Below are positions 52,230 through 61,600 of a DNA stretch of 64,000 bases, piece after piece (position 1 is the stretch's first letter; each line of letters opens with the position of its first letter). The translations under genes were made by a program, and so were the position numbers. A model generated the notes under the pieces. That model was not told where the DNA came from. It saw nothing but the letters and a program-made list of their open reading frames with translations, and made no database searches. This stretch comes from Chloroflexota bacterium (GTDB lineage Bacteria; Chloroflexota; Anaerolineae; Aggregatilineales; Phototrophicaceae), in the NCBI GenBank assembly GCA_028875245.1, contig JAPPEU010000025.1, positions 62,001 through 126,000 of the forward strand, written 5' to 3'.

Positions 52230-54719
52230 TTATTCGCTGCGCAGGAAGGGCAGCCTGCGGCGCAGCCAACGGCGGAGGATATTGGCGCGCGTGCGATACC
52301 AGGCTTTCTCGGCCGTTTCGGCGACTGCCTTGTTCTCGCCGGGGACCTGACTGGCGGCGCCGTATCGCTCCCGCGTATACAAATCGCTGATTGTGCGGAT
52401 AGGTTCGCGGACGGCGGGAATGCGATGCTGCAATTCGCGGCGTTTTTCCAGCGTTGTCTGCGTCCTGCCAATGTTGATCCCGAGCAAGCCGATGTACCGT
52501 TCCAGCCGCGCGTAGGCGCGCGAGACCGGGCTGAGGCCGCCGAAGCCGCGCCACTCCCACCACCAGAACAGCAGCAGCGCGATGATCACCAGAATCAGGA
52601 GGAAGAGCATGGCGACAAGCGCCAGCAGAATAAGCGGCTGGAGCAGGCTGAGCGGGGGCGGGTCGTCCGGTGAGATCGGCGGCTCCACCGTCGGCAGGAT
52701 GACTGGCGTCGGCGTCGGCGAGTTCGCTGCCTCTGGCGTGGGCGTGGGCGTGGGCGGTTCAATAAGCTGTTCTTGCGCTTCCAGGCTTGGCAGCGCGGTG
52801 AGGCTGGCTTCCGGGCTTGGCGTCGGCGTCGAAGTCGGCGTTAGAGAAGGCGTTGGACTGGGGCTGGGGCTGACGGTTGGGTCGGGAAGCAGCGAATCCT
52901 GGTCTTCCTGCGCCAGCTCGTCCCCCTCGCGTTGAATGGGCGCTTCCGCCGAGGTGGGCTCGAATTCGATCCAGCCGTAGCCGGGGAAGTAGACCTCCAC
53001 CCAGGTATGCGCCTCGCGCTCGCGCACGATGTACTGCCCCAAGTCGCTGTCATAAGCGCCCTGAGAGAAACCCGCCGCCAGCCGCGCGGGAATGCCCAGG
53101 TGCCGCAGCATCACGATCATGGATGTGGCGTAATAGGTGCAGTAGCCTTCGCGCGCATCGAAAAGCACCCACTCAACCGTATCGACGCCGGGCGGCGGCG
53201 CGCTGATCGATTCATTGTATGTGATGTTCTCGCGCAGCCAGCTTTCGATCGCCTTGGCGCGGTCATAAGGATGGGTTGCCTTTGCTTCATTGACGATGTT
53301 GAGCGCCAGGTTCATTATGCGGGGATTTCTTGTGCCCACGTAAAGATTTGGGCCGCTCACCCAATCCGGGTAATCAGCCGTTGTGAGGCGCAGTTCATGC
53401 GCGCTGGCGGTGCTGATGAGGCTGCTCGCGCTGTAAGAATCGCCACGCCTCATGATTCTGAGGGGACGGATGACCGACACATTCATCGAGCTGTTAAAGG
53501 GCTTGTCCGTGTAGATGAGGTCAATGCGCCCGGTGCTGTCGATGAGCTGCGGTTGTGGCGCGGTGTAATAGATGCGCGTGCTTGACGCGCCGACGGTGAA
53601 TCGCTGCCGCAGCGTTTGCCGCCGCGCTCCGATGACCTCGCCGCTCATCGGCACTTCTACCGGCGCGCTGCGATCGGTGATGCGCAGGTCAGCCGATGGC
53701 GACCACTGGCCGTCGGCGTAGCGTTCATAAACGCGCGAACGCCAATAATAGCGATAGGGCGACGAGGGCGCTTCCACCGTGAAGACGACATCATCGCCCA
53801 GGCTGATTGCGCCGCCGAGATTGAGCAGGTCCGCGCCGTAATAATCGGTCGTGGCGGATCCTTCGCCTTCGATTGGGGCGAAGAGTCTATTCCAGACTTC
53901 CGCCATCTGCTCAATGGGGTCGGAGGCGAGGAATCTCTGAAAGGCGTTGAGGCGCTCCTGCAAATCCTTGCTTGGCACAGCCCAGGCGACAGCGAGGGCC
54001 AACAAGGAGAGAACAATGCCGATCACAGCGAATTGCCGCCTGACAATCGTGGGCACATGCACGCCGCGCAGAAACCAATCCCATTCATGCCGGTCCAGAT
54101 TTGAGCGAACGATCAAGACCAGAGACATCAGAAGGTAGCAGAACAGATAAACGTCCAGCGCTTCTTCGCCGGTGAAGAAGATGAGATTGACAAGCAGGAT
54201 GAGGCCGGGCGGCAAGATGACGCGCCAGACGCGATCGAGGCGAAAGATGTGCCAATCGGCATTGAATGCCAGGAACCAGAACAATATCGAAACGAGAATG
54301 GTCAACACCAGCTCGTCGGTGTTGATGCCGCCGCTGAAGACATCGACGAGCCATTCATAACAGCGGGTCAGGACAGCCCTCAGGGCGTCATTGAATGGGA
54401 GGTTTTGCTTAATGGCGGCGGCGAGAAGCACCGCCAGCAGGCCATATAGCGAGCTGATGACCAGCGCCGATACTTCGCCAAAGCGGCTGCGCGCCACGAT
54501 CCAGCCGAAGGCGACGCTGACAAGCGTGACGGGAAGCACGGTCTCCATGTCGACTGCCCAGCCGGCGATTTCAATCACGAGCAAGGGCATCAGCAGAAGC
54601 GTGGCGACTGCAATCAGCGCCGCCGCATCGTCCAGCGAAATTGGACTGCGCCAGCGCGATCTGGATATGTTGCTGCGGCGTCTCGGTCTTTGGCTTGCGA
54701 GATTGATGGCGGTGCTCAT
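52230..54719 (-). CDS. TgpA-like membrane transglutaminase-domain protein
   Basis: An 829-residue membrane protein. About six N-terminal membrane segments (35-255, DUF3488/TgpA type) precede an extracytoplasmic domain with a transglutaminase core. Cys527 lies in REGYCTYYATSMI and His571 in EAHTWVEVYFPGYGW. The third residue of the triad is Glu587 in the EFEPT variant of the usual DPT. A Pro/Ser/Thr-rich spacer (about 615-680), one more membrane segment and a cytoplasmic DUF4129-like tail follow. Partners often seen with TgpA (MoxR ATPase and DUF58 genes) are absent nearby. Confidence 0.9.
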   Translation of the reverse strand: MSTAINLASQRPRRRSNISRSRWRSPISLDDAAALIAVATLLLMPLLVIEIAGWAVDMETVLPVTLVSVAFGWIVARSRFGEVSALVISSLYGLLAVLLAAAIKQNLPFNDALRAVLTRCYEWLVDVFSGGINTDELVLTILVSILFWFLAFNADWHIFRLDRVWRVILPPGLILLVNLIFFTGEEALDVYLFCYLLMSLVLIVRSNLDRHEWDWFLRGVHVPTIVRRQFAVIGIVLSLLALAVAWAVPSKDLQERLNAFQRFLASDPIEQMAEVWNRLFAPIEGEGSATTDYYGADLLNLGGAISLGDDVVFTVEAPSSPYRYYWRSRVYERYADGQWSPSADLRITDRSAPVEVPMSGEVIGARRQTLRQRFTVGASSTRIYYTAPQPQLIDSTGRIDLIYTDKPFNSSMNVSVIRPLRIMRRGDSYSASSLISTASAHELRLTTADYPDWVSGPNLYVGTRNPRIMNLALNIVNEAKATHPYDRAKAIESWLRENITYNESISAPPPGVDTVEWVLFDAREGYCTYYATSMIVMLRHLGIPARLAAGFSQGAYDSDLGQYIVREREAHTWVEVYFPGYGWIEFEPTSAEAPIQREGDELAQEDQDSLLPDPTVSPSPSPTPSLTPTSTPTPSPEASLTALPSLEAQEQLIEPPTPTPTPEAANSPTPTPVILPTVEPPISPDDPPPLSLLQPLILLALVAMLFLLILVIIALLLFWWWEWRGFGGLSPVSRAYARLERYIGLLGINIGRTQTTLEKRRELQHRIPAVREPIRTISDLYTRERYGAASQVPGENKAVAETAEKAWYRTRANILRRWLRRRLPFLRSE

Positions 54720-54812
54720 GCGCGTCTGCTGTTCGGCGGGCGTCTTCGTGTAGCTTATGACAATATGTGCGGGCTGACAAGCATGACCGGCAATGGGCTG
54801 CGTCGGCGTAGT

Positions 54813-54841
54813 TTGACGCGGGAATTGACTTGGGATAATAT
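54813..54841 (+). promoter_or_regulatory. Promoter of the sugar ABC importer operon
   Basis: TTGACG (54813-54818) stands 15 bases before GATAAT (54834-54839), or 17 before TAATAT (54836-54841). The binding-protein ATG is about 55 bases downstream. Confidence 0.5.
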
Positions 54842-54895
54842 CTTCAAGTTGCAGTTTTGTTCTCTTGTTTGTTCTATTCCCAATAGGAGGTTGGA

Positions 54896-56194
54896 ATGAG
54901 AAGGCTACTTACAATTGTCTCACTGTTGCTGGCTTGCGCATTGCTCTTGGCGGCGCTGCCGGCGGCGGCGCAGGACGCGGGGGAAGTGACGCTGACGATG
55001 TGGACGCACGATGGCTTGTACGTGCAGTTCTTCAGCGCGCGCGCCGAAGAGTGGCAAGATCGCTACCCGGACATCGACTTCACATTCGAATTCGAGGTGG
55101 TGCCCAGTGTGTTCGACAAAGTGCTGGGCAATTTGGCGGCTGGCGAGGAGATTCCCGATTTGCTGGGCATCGAACAAGGTTCCTTCCCGCGCTTCATGCA
55201 GGGCGGCATCATCGAGAGCAAGTTCCTCGATTTGACCGATCTGCTGGCTGACGATTATGACTTGATCGTGGAAGGGCGGCACACGCCGTACAAGTATCAG
55301 GGCCGCGTCTATGGCGTGGACAGCTCGCTTTGCGCCGTTGTCTATTACTATCAGCCGTCGATATTCGAGGAGCGGGGACTGTCAGTGCCGACGACCTGGG
55401 ATGAGTACCTGGAGACGGGCGCGGCGCTTGCGGATGAAGGCATCGCCATGTCTTACATAACCGACCACGGCGGCATGTTTATGATGTATTTGCTGCAGCG
55501 AGGCGGCGCGATTTTCGACGAACACGGCGAGTTTGTACTGCCTGATGAGGAGAATCGGGCAATCGCGATTGAAGTGCTGAACTTGATGCGCGAAGGCCTG
55601 GACAGTGGCGCGATTCGCTACGTTCCCAGCGCCGAAGTGTGGGGGCCGGCGATCATCAATGCGTATCGCGAAGGCAATTTGGTCGGCGCGATCATGCCCG
55701 ACTGGTATTCCGACTACATCCTGAAACCGCAGGCGGAAGATATGGCTGAACAGTTTCGCATTGCTCGCATGCCGATTTGGGACGATGGCGACGGCCATAA
55801 GACGTCGGTTTGGGGCGGCACCGGTTTCGCCGTCGCCAAGGAAAGCGACAACGCGCAATATGCCTGGGAGCTGCTGCAATACACCTATGTGACGCTCGAG
55901 AATCAGATCAAACGTTACGAGGAGATCGCCTACTATCCGACGATGCCAGCCGCTTTCCACGATGATCGAATCGTAGGATTGTCCGATCAGTTTTATGCCG
56001 GTCAAAAAACGGGCGAGGTCTTCGCGGAGATCGTGGACGATGTGCCGATCTGGTATCAGAGCCTGTTCCGCCGGACCTTTGAGTTGCAGATGGCGGCTGA
56101 GCTTGCCGTGTTCTTTGATGGCGCCGTCACGGCTGAAGAAGCGATCGACAGCATCGTTCAGTACATGGAAGACGAAATCGCCTTCGCCGAGTAG
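54896..56194 (+). CDS. Sugar ABC transporter substrate-binding protein
   Basis: A 432-residue extracellular binding protein of the family that includes maltose-binding proteins. It has a signal peptide (LLTIVSLLLACALLLAALPA, cut near AAAQ). EVTLTMWTHDGLYVQF starts the first lobe, PDLLGIEQGSFPRFMQGG and GRVYGVDSSLCAVVYYYQPS line the presumed ligand cleft, and TSVWGGTGFAVAKESDN is the typical hinge block. AGGAGG is the ribosome binding site. No lipobox Cys is present at the cleavage site. Two permease genes follow, but no ATPase gene does. Confidence 0.92.
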   Translation: MRRLLTIVSLLLACALLLAALPAAAQDAGEVTLTMWTHDGLYVQFFSARAEEWQDRYPDIDFTFEFEVVPSVFDKVLGNLAAGEEIPDLLGIEQGSFPRFMQGGIIESKFLDLTDLLADDYDLIVEGRHTPYKYQGRVYGVDSSLCAVVYYYQPSIFEERGLSVPTTWDEYLETGAALADEGIAMSYITDHGGMFMMYLLQRGGAIFDEHGEFVLPDEENRAIAIEVLNLMREGLDSGAIRYVPSAEVWGPAIINAYREGNLVGAIMPDWYSDYILKPQAEDMAEQFRIARMPIWDDGDGHKTSVWGGTGFAVAKESDNAQYAWELLQYTYVTLENQIKRYEEIAYYPTMPAAFHDDRIVGLSDQFYAGQKTGEVFAEIVDDVPIWYQSLFRRTFELQMAAELAVFFDGAVTAEEAIDSIVQYMEDEIAFAE

Positions 56195-56206
56195 CGTTGA
56201 TTGTAA

Positions 56207-56280
56207 GTACGGGCGAGGCGGTGACTCGCCCATACGCGCTTGAAATCGCATTGTTGGGGCAGTCATCGGCTCGCCCGTAC
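56207..56280. repeat. 74-bp element with GTACGGGCGAG inverted ends
   Basis: GTACGGGCGAG (56207-56217) and CTCGCCCGTAC (56270-56280) form a perfect 11-bp terminal inverted repeat. A second inner copy, CTCGCCC at 56225-56231, lets the left end fold on itself. The length and layout equal those at 22739 and 58326. It begins 13 bases after the binding-protein stop codon. Confidence 0.75.
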
Positions 56281-56400
56281 GCTCATCAGATTTGATACAG
56301 GGCCTGCATGAATGCGACAGCGCGCGAGCCTCGCAGCGCCGTACGCAGACTCAGCGGGTCAATCGTCTCTGCAGGGTCCGATATGGTTAAGCAAAACATT

Positions 56401-56440
56401 CCTCTGCGCCCTCTGTGTTTCCTCGTTTCCTCTGTGGTGA
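56401..56440. repeat. Half element of the CACCACAGAGG family
   Basis: Read on the minus strand it gives TCACCACAGAGGAAACGAGG, then AAACACAGAGGGCGCAGAGG. It shares the CACCACAGAGG-type core with the element at 39945-40036 but has only one arm. Together with the 74-bp element it fills most of the 335-base gap inside the ABC operon. Confidence 0.5.
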
Positions 56441-56528
56441 AGCGTATGCAATCTGTTTCATTTCATAGAGACAGCAACGAGCCAATCAGTAGCGGACAAG
56501 CCCAGTAAACGCGCTCTAGGAGCAACGC

Positions 56529-57455
56529 ATGGTTCAGGCGGCAATGAGTCGTGGGCGCGAGGCGCGGGAGAGTGGCGGCTTCCAGCAGCACAAGCTGGCG
56601 CCCTATGCCTTCATCTCTCCCTTTTACATCCTGTTCGCTTTCTTCTTTATGGCGCCCAGCCTGATTGCGCTGGTGCTGAGCTTGTTTCGCTGGGATGGCA
56701 TCAACGACCCGCGCTTTGTGCTGGCGCGCAATTACGGGCGCCTGCTAAGCGACAAGGTCTTCGCGCAGGTGGCGACGAATACGGCGATCTACGCGATTGC
56801 CAGCCTGCTGATTGTCCTGCCCCTGGCGCTGGTGCTGGCGGTGCTGCTGAACGCCAAATCTTTGCGCTTCAGCAACGTCTGGCGGGCGATGTACTTCACG
56901 CCGGTGGTGACATCGACGGTGGCGATTACCCTGGTCTTTCAAATTCTCTACAGTCGCGACACCGGCCTGCTGAACGCGCCTTTGATTTATTTGGGACTGG
57001 AGCCAATATACTGGCTGGGCGATCGATCGTGGGTCAAGGTGGCGATTATCATTCTCATCGCCTGGCGCTCGACCGGCTTGCTGACCATCTATTTTCTGGC
57101 CGGGCTGCAAAGCATTCCCGAAGAATTATACGAAGCGGCCTCTATTGATGGCGCGAGTATGCTGCAGAAGTTCTTCCGCATCACAATTCCCATGCTGCGA
57201 CCGATCATCTTATTCGTCAGTATTATTGTGTTGTTAGGTTCAATTCAAATCTTCGACGAAATCCACATTTTGACCAGTGGCACCGGTGGACCCGCGAACG
57301 CTAGTATGAGCGTCGTGCAATATCTCTATGAGCGCGGTTATACGCGTTTGCGTCTTGGCTTCGCATCGGCGGTGGGAACAGTGCTATTCGCGACCGTATT
57401 CATCTTGTCGCTGCTTCAGCTGCAGTGGTACGGCGTCTTCCGGAATGCCGACTGA
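56529..57455 (+). CDS. Sugar ABC transporter permease, first subunit
   Basis: A 308-residue inner-membrane permease of the MalF type with about six segments. The EAA loop that docks on the ATPase reads EELYEAASIDGASMLQKFFR, followed by ITIPMLRP. AGGAG at 56518-56522 is the ribosome binding site. The stop overlaps the next gene by one base (TGATG), so the two permeases are made together. Confidence 0.92.
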   Translation: MVQAAMSRGREARESGGFQQHKLAPYAFISPFYILFAFFFMAPSLIALVLSLFRWDGINDPRFVLARNYGRLLSDKVFAQVATNTAIYAIASLLIVLPLALVLAVLLNAKSLRFSNVWRAMYFTPVVTSTVAITLVFQILYSRDTGLLNAPLIYLGLEPIYWLGDRSWVKVAIIILIAWRSTGLLTIYFLAGLQSIPEELYEAASIDGASMLQKFFRITIPMLRPIILFVSIIVLLGSIQIFDEIHILTSGTGGPANASMSVVQYLYERGYTRLRLGFASAVGTVLFATVFILSLLQLQWYGVFRNAD

Positions 57456-58297
57456 TGGACGAGCGAACCGGTCGGCGCCTTGGTGTGATTGCGCTGCATG
57501 TTGTGGTTATCAGCGGGGCTTTGCTGACGGTCGCGCCTATCGCCTTCATGATCTATTCGTCCTTCAAGACCACGACCGAGATATTCACGCTGCCTCCCTG
57601 GCTGCCGCCGGCTGAGTGGTCGTTCAAGAATTACGAAACCCTGCTGACCAGCTGGCACTTTCCCTATTGGTATGCCAACAGCATCATTTACGCTGCGGTG
57701 GTGACGATATTCGTGCTCTTCTTCTGTTCGCTGGCGGGTTTCGCCTTCGCCAAGTATTACTTTCGCGGCAAGAATCTGCTCTTCATCATTCTAATCGGCT
57801 CGACGATGATTCCCTTCCAGTTGATTCTGATTCCGCTTTTCATCTTGATGAGCCGAATCGACTGGGTCAATCATCCCGCTTCGATGATCATCCCCTGGAT
57901 GGCGCCGGCTTTTGGCATTTTCCTGATGCGGCAATACATACAGGCGGTGCCGTCGGAATTGATGGAGTCGGCGCGGATTGACGGCGCCTCTGAATTTAGG
58001 ATTTACGCTCAGGTCATCGTCCCCCTGGTGCGGCCCGGTTTGACGACGCTGGCGATATTGACCTTCCTCGGCTCGTGGAACAGTTTCATCTGGCCGCTGA
58101 TGGTGCTGCGCGGCAACGAGGTCATCACGCTGCCGGTTGGCATCGCGACCATGCGCAGCCAGGCGACGGCGGCGCAAATTCCTTATGGTGAAATGATGGC
58201 GGCGGCGACGCTGGTGTCGGTGCCGGTCATCGTGCTGTTCATCGCGCTGCAGCGTTATTTTATTTCCGGGCTGACAATCGGCGCGGTGAAGGGCTAG
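57455..58297 (+). CDS. Sugar ABC transporter permease, second subunit
   Basis: A 280-residue permease of the MalG type with about six membrane segments. The EAA loop is SELMESARIDGASEFRIYAQ, then VIVPLVRPGL. The C-terminal region ends in QRYFISGLTIGAVKG, the typical MalG-type ending. The ATG at 57455 shares one base with the previous stop. No ATP-binding gene follows, so the importer probably uses a shared MsmK-like ATPase encoded elsewhere. Sugar specificity cannot be read. Confidence 0.93.
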   Translation: MDERTGRRLGVIALHVVVISGALLTVAPIAFMIYSSFKTTTEIFTLPPWLPPAEWSFKNYETLLTSWHFPYWYANSIIYAAVVTIFVLFFCSLAGFAFAKYYFRGKNLLFIILIGSTMIPFQLILIPLFILMSRIDWVNHPASMIIPWMAPAFGIFLMRQYIQAVPSELMESARIDGASEFRIYAQVIVPLVRPGLTTLAILTFLGSWNSFIWPLMVLRGNEVITLPVGIATMRSQATAAQIPYGEMMAAATLVSVPVIVLFIALQRYFISGLTIGAVKG

Positions 58298-58325
58298 GGC
58301 GCTACCCACCCGCGACATGATCAAT

Positions 58326-58399
58326 TGTAGGGGCGCCTCGCCGAGACATCCTAAACCTAATTGGAAATGATGCGGGCTTTTCAGCGAGATGCCGCTACA
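58326..58399. repeat. 74-bp intergenic element, TGTAGGGGC family
   Basis: The left end TGTAGGGGC (58326-58334) and the right end GCCGCTACA (58391-58399) are inverted repeats with one mismatch. CTCGCCGAG lies inside the left end and AGCGAGAT inside the right. It is the same length as the copies at 22739 and 56207. It lies between the permease gene and the rpoC promoter. Confidence 0.7.
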
Positions 58400-58475
58400 G
58401 ATCACCGGACGATCGTGATCCAAGGACCGCTCATACATCAATTGGCAATGAAAGGGGCGACCTTTTAGTCGCGCC

Positions 58476-58505
58476 TTGACAAAGTATGCGGGGACGCGCT
58501 ACAAT
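58476..58505 (+). promoter_or_regulatory. Promoter of rpoC
   Basis: A perfect TTGACA (58476-58481) and TACAAT (58500-58505) are 18 bases apart. Transcription should begin near 58512, giving a leader of about 150 bases before the rpoC start. It shows that rpoC is transcribed on its own here. Confidence 0.8.
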
Positions 58506-58513
58506 CTCACGCA

Positions 58514-58594
58514 ATGAAAAAACGCGAATATATCACAGTTTGGGCGAGGCTCGGAAGCTGTGCCTTCTGTTGTCTTTTTGCTGTTCAAAGGTGA
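58514..58594 (+). CDS. Possible 26-residue upstream ORF of rpoC
   Basis: The first ATG after the rpoC promoter, within two or three bases of the expected transcription start, opens a 26-codon frame (MKKREYITVWARLGSCAFCC, then LFAVQR) ending at TGA 58592-58594. It would be leaderless. The product is short and hydrophobic with a Cys cluster. It might be chance, because no ribosome binding site or family supports it. Confidence 0.25.
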   Translation: MKKREYITVWARLGSCAFCCLFAVQR

Positions 58595-58663
58595 TGATGC
58601 GGCCGTTTCTTCAAGTCATTTTCATTCTATCAACTAAATCTATAGCGCAGAGGAGGTTCCGTC

Positions 58664-61600
58664 TTGGAGGCGAAAGACTTCAGTGCATTGCGTATTAGTC
58701 TGGCTTCGCCGGAGCAGGTGCGGTCCTGGTCTTATGGCGAAGTGACGAAACCCGAGACGATCAACTATCGGCGCCTGCGTCCGGAAATGGACGGGCTGTT
58801 TTGCGAGCGGACCTTCGGCCCCACGCGGGATTGGCAGTGTTATTGCGGCAAGTACAAGAACATACGTTATCGCGGCATCATCTGCGACAAATGCGGCGTC
58901 GAGGTGACGCGCTCTTCGGTTCGGCGCGAGCGCATGGGCCATATCGAGCTGGCGGCGCCGGTCGCCCATGTATGGTACACGCGGCGCGTGCCGAGCTATT
59001 TGGGCCTGCTGCTTGATGTCAGCCGGCGCAACCTGGATCGGGTGCTCTATTTCGCGCAATATGTGGTGACGCATGTCGATGAGGACGCGCGTGGCAAAGC
59101 GGTCGCGCGGATCGAGAAAGAACTTCAGGCCAAAGAGCAGGAGCTCGCCGGCGATATCGAAGAGCAAATGAGCGAGATCCGCGGCAATCGCGATCAGATC
59201 GCGGAGGAGTTCGAGGACAAGGTCGCCGCGATCCGCGCGCATTACGATACCGAGTTGGCCCGCCTCAGCGATGAGGTGATGAATGAGGCGCAAGTCGCGC
59301 AGACCCAGGTTGAGAATCTGCTGGGGCAGACGGCGACCGAAGAGATTGCCTTGGCGGCGGCCTCGTCGATTGTCGTATCCAAGGGCGAGACGATCGCCAA
59401 TGACCACATTTCGCGCATTCAAGAGCAGGTCAACGAATATCTCAGCGGGCTGCAGGGCGAGACCAACGCGCTCGTTCAGGAAGAGATTCAGAAGATAAGC
59501 GGTGAAATCGACAGTGCCAATGTCGATGTTGACAGCTCGATGGAAGAGCATCTGAAGGCGCTCGACGACAAGATGCAGAATCTTCGCGAGAGCGCGGAAA
59601 AGCAAATCAGCGAATTGGAAGAGCTCGCGGTTTTGCAATTTCTCTCGGAGGGCCGCTATCGTGAGTTGAAGGGCAAGTTTGGCAACGTCTTTCAGGCGAA
59701 TATGGGCGCCGAGGCCTTCTACGAGATTTTGAGCGCTTTGAACCTGCCCAGGTTATCGGAAGAATTGTGGCTGGAAGTGCGCACATCAAAGTCGAAACAG
59801 CGCCGCCGCAAGGCGACCAAACGCCTGCGCGTCGTTGAAAGCCTGCGCAGCAGCCGCAGCACTGTGATTGACACGGACGAAACCAAACAGGAAAACGAAC
59901 CGGACGGCAATCGCCCCGAATGGATGATCCTGACGGTGTTGCCGGTGATACCGCCGGACTTGCGGCCGATGGTGCAGCTGGATGGCGGGCGCTTCGCGAC
60001 CAGCGATCTGAATGACTTGTACCGGCGCGTCATCAACCGAAACAATCGCTTGAAGCATTTGCTGGATCTGGGCGCGCCTGATGTCATCGTGCGCAACGAA
60101 AAACGCATGCTGCAAGAGGCGGTCGACAGCTTGATAGACAACAGCCAGCGTGGCAAGGCGCTGAGCCGGCGCGGCCGGCGCGAATTGAAATCACTCAGTG
60201 ACATGCTCAAGGGCAAGAAGGGGCGTTTCCGGCGCAACCTGCTGGGCAAGCGCGTCGATTATTCCGGCCGCTCGGTCATCGTCATCGGTCCCAAGCTGAA
60301 GCTGCATCAATGCGGCCTGCCCAAGACGATGGCGCTGGAATTGTACCGGCCCTTCGTCATCAGCCGCCTGGTCTCCTACAACTACGCCAGCAATGTGAAA
60401 GGCGCCAAGCGCATCATCGAGCGCGAACGCCCGGAAGTGTGGGAGGTGCTGGAGGAGGTCATTAAGGAGCGGCCTGTGCTGCTGAATCGGGCGCCGACCT
60501 TGCACCGGCTGGGCATTCAGGCTTTCGAGCCCTTGCTGGTGGAAGGTAAAGCGATTCAGATTCACCCCTTGGTCTGCTCCGCCTTCAATGCCGATTTTGA
60601 TGGCGATCAGATGGCGGTGCATGTGCCGCTGAGCGAGGAGGCGGTCAAGGAAGCGCGCGACCTGATGTTGAGCACGAGGAATTTGCTGAAGCCATCGGAT
60701 GGCGCGCCGATTGTGGGGCCGGCGAAGGATATGGTCCTGGGCAATTATTACCTGACCATGGACCCGACGGTGGAAATCGTGGCTCTGCGGTCGCGGGCAG
60801 ACGAATTCCGCTCGATAGACGCTGTTTTGGGCGGCGACTTCAAGATCGGCATCGCCTTCCGCTCCAACGGTTACTATTACGCGCAATTCCGGCAAGTGCC
60901 GAACAGCGAGCTCTATCTTGACGCGACCGAGCTGGATGCAAACGGACGGCCGAGCGTCACGCGGTCGGCGGTTGATCGAACCGTTGACGCGCTCCTGGCC
61001 GGCGAGGTCGATTGCATGCTGGCCAACGCTTATGAGATGCGCAAGTACCTGCGCGCGCATGGCCTGGAGGATAAGCTCGAGATCACCAACTTGCACGAGC
61101 GGCGTGTGGTGGTCGATATGGACGAGGTGGAATACCTGTATCGCATCGGCCTGGTGAACCTGCATACGCCCATTCTGCTGGGCAATGTTTACGACAACGT
61201 CTACGACGAGCAGGAACCGCAGGTGGAACCGGAAATCTGCACCGTAGGGCGGGCGATATTCAATCGGATACTGCCGGACGAGATGCGCTTCGTGCAGGAG
61301 ACCCTGGGCAAAAAGGCCTTGCAGCAATTGGTGGCGCGCTGCTATCAGGTCATCGGCGGCGAAAGGACGACCGAGGTCGTCGACGCGATCAAGAATTACG
61401 GCTTTCATTATGCGACGATATCTGGCACGACTATCGCTGTCAGCGACTTGACGATTCCCGATGAGCGGGCGGATATCCTGAAGCAGGCGGAGGATGTGGT
61501 CACGCGAGCCGAGCGCGATTTCCGCCGCGGCTTGATGACCGAGGAAGAGCGCTATCAGGTCACCATTGACGAATGGAACCGGGCCAAAGACACCCTGCAA

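Noticed and set aside
52725-52880. GT-rich tandem-like plus-strand sequence
   Set aside because: It is the coding complement of the Pro/Ser/Thr-rich spacer of the transglutaminase-domain protein and not a separate repeat array.
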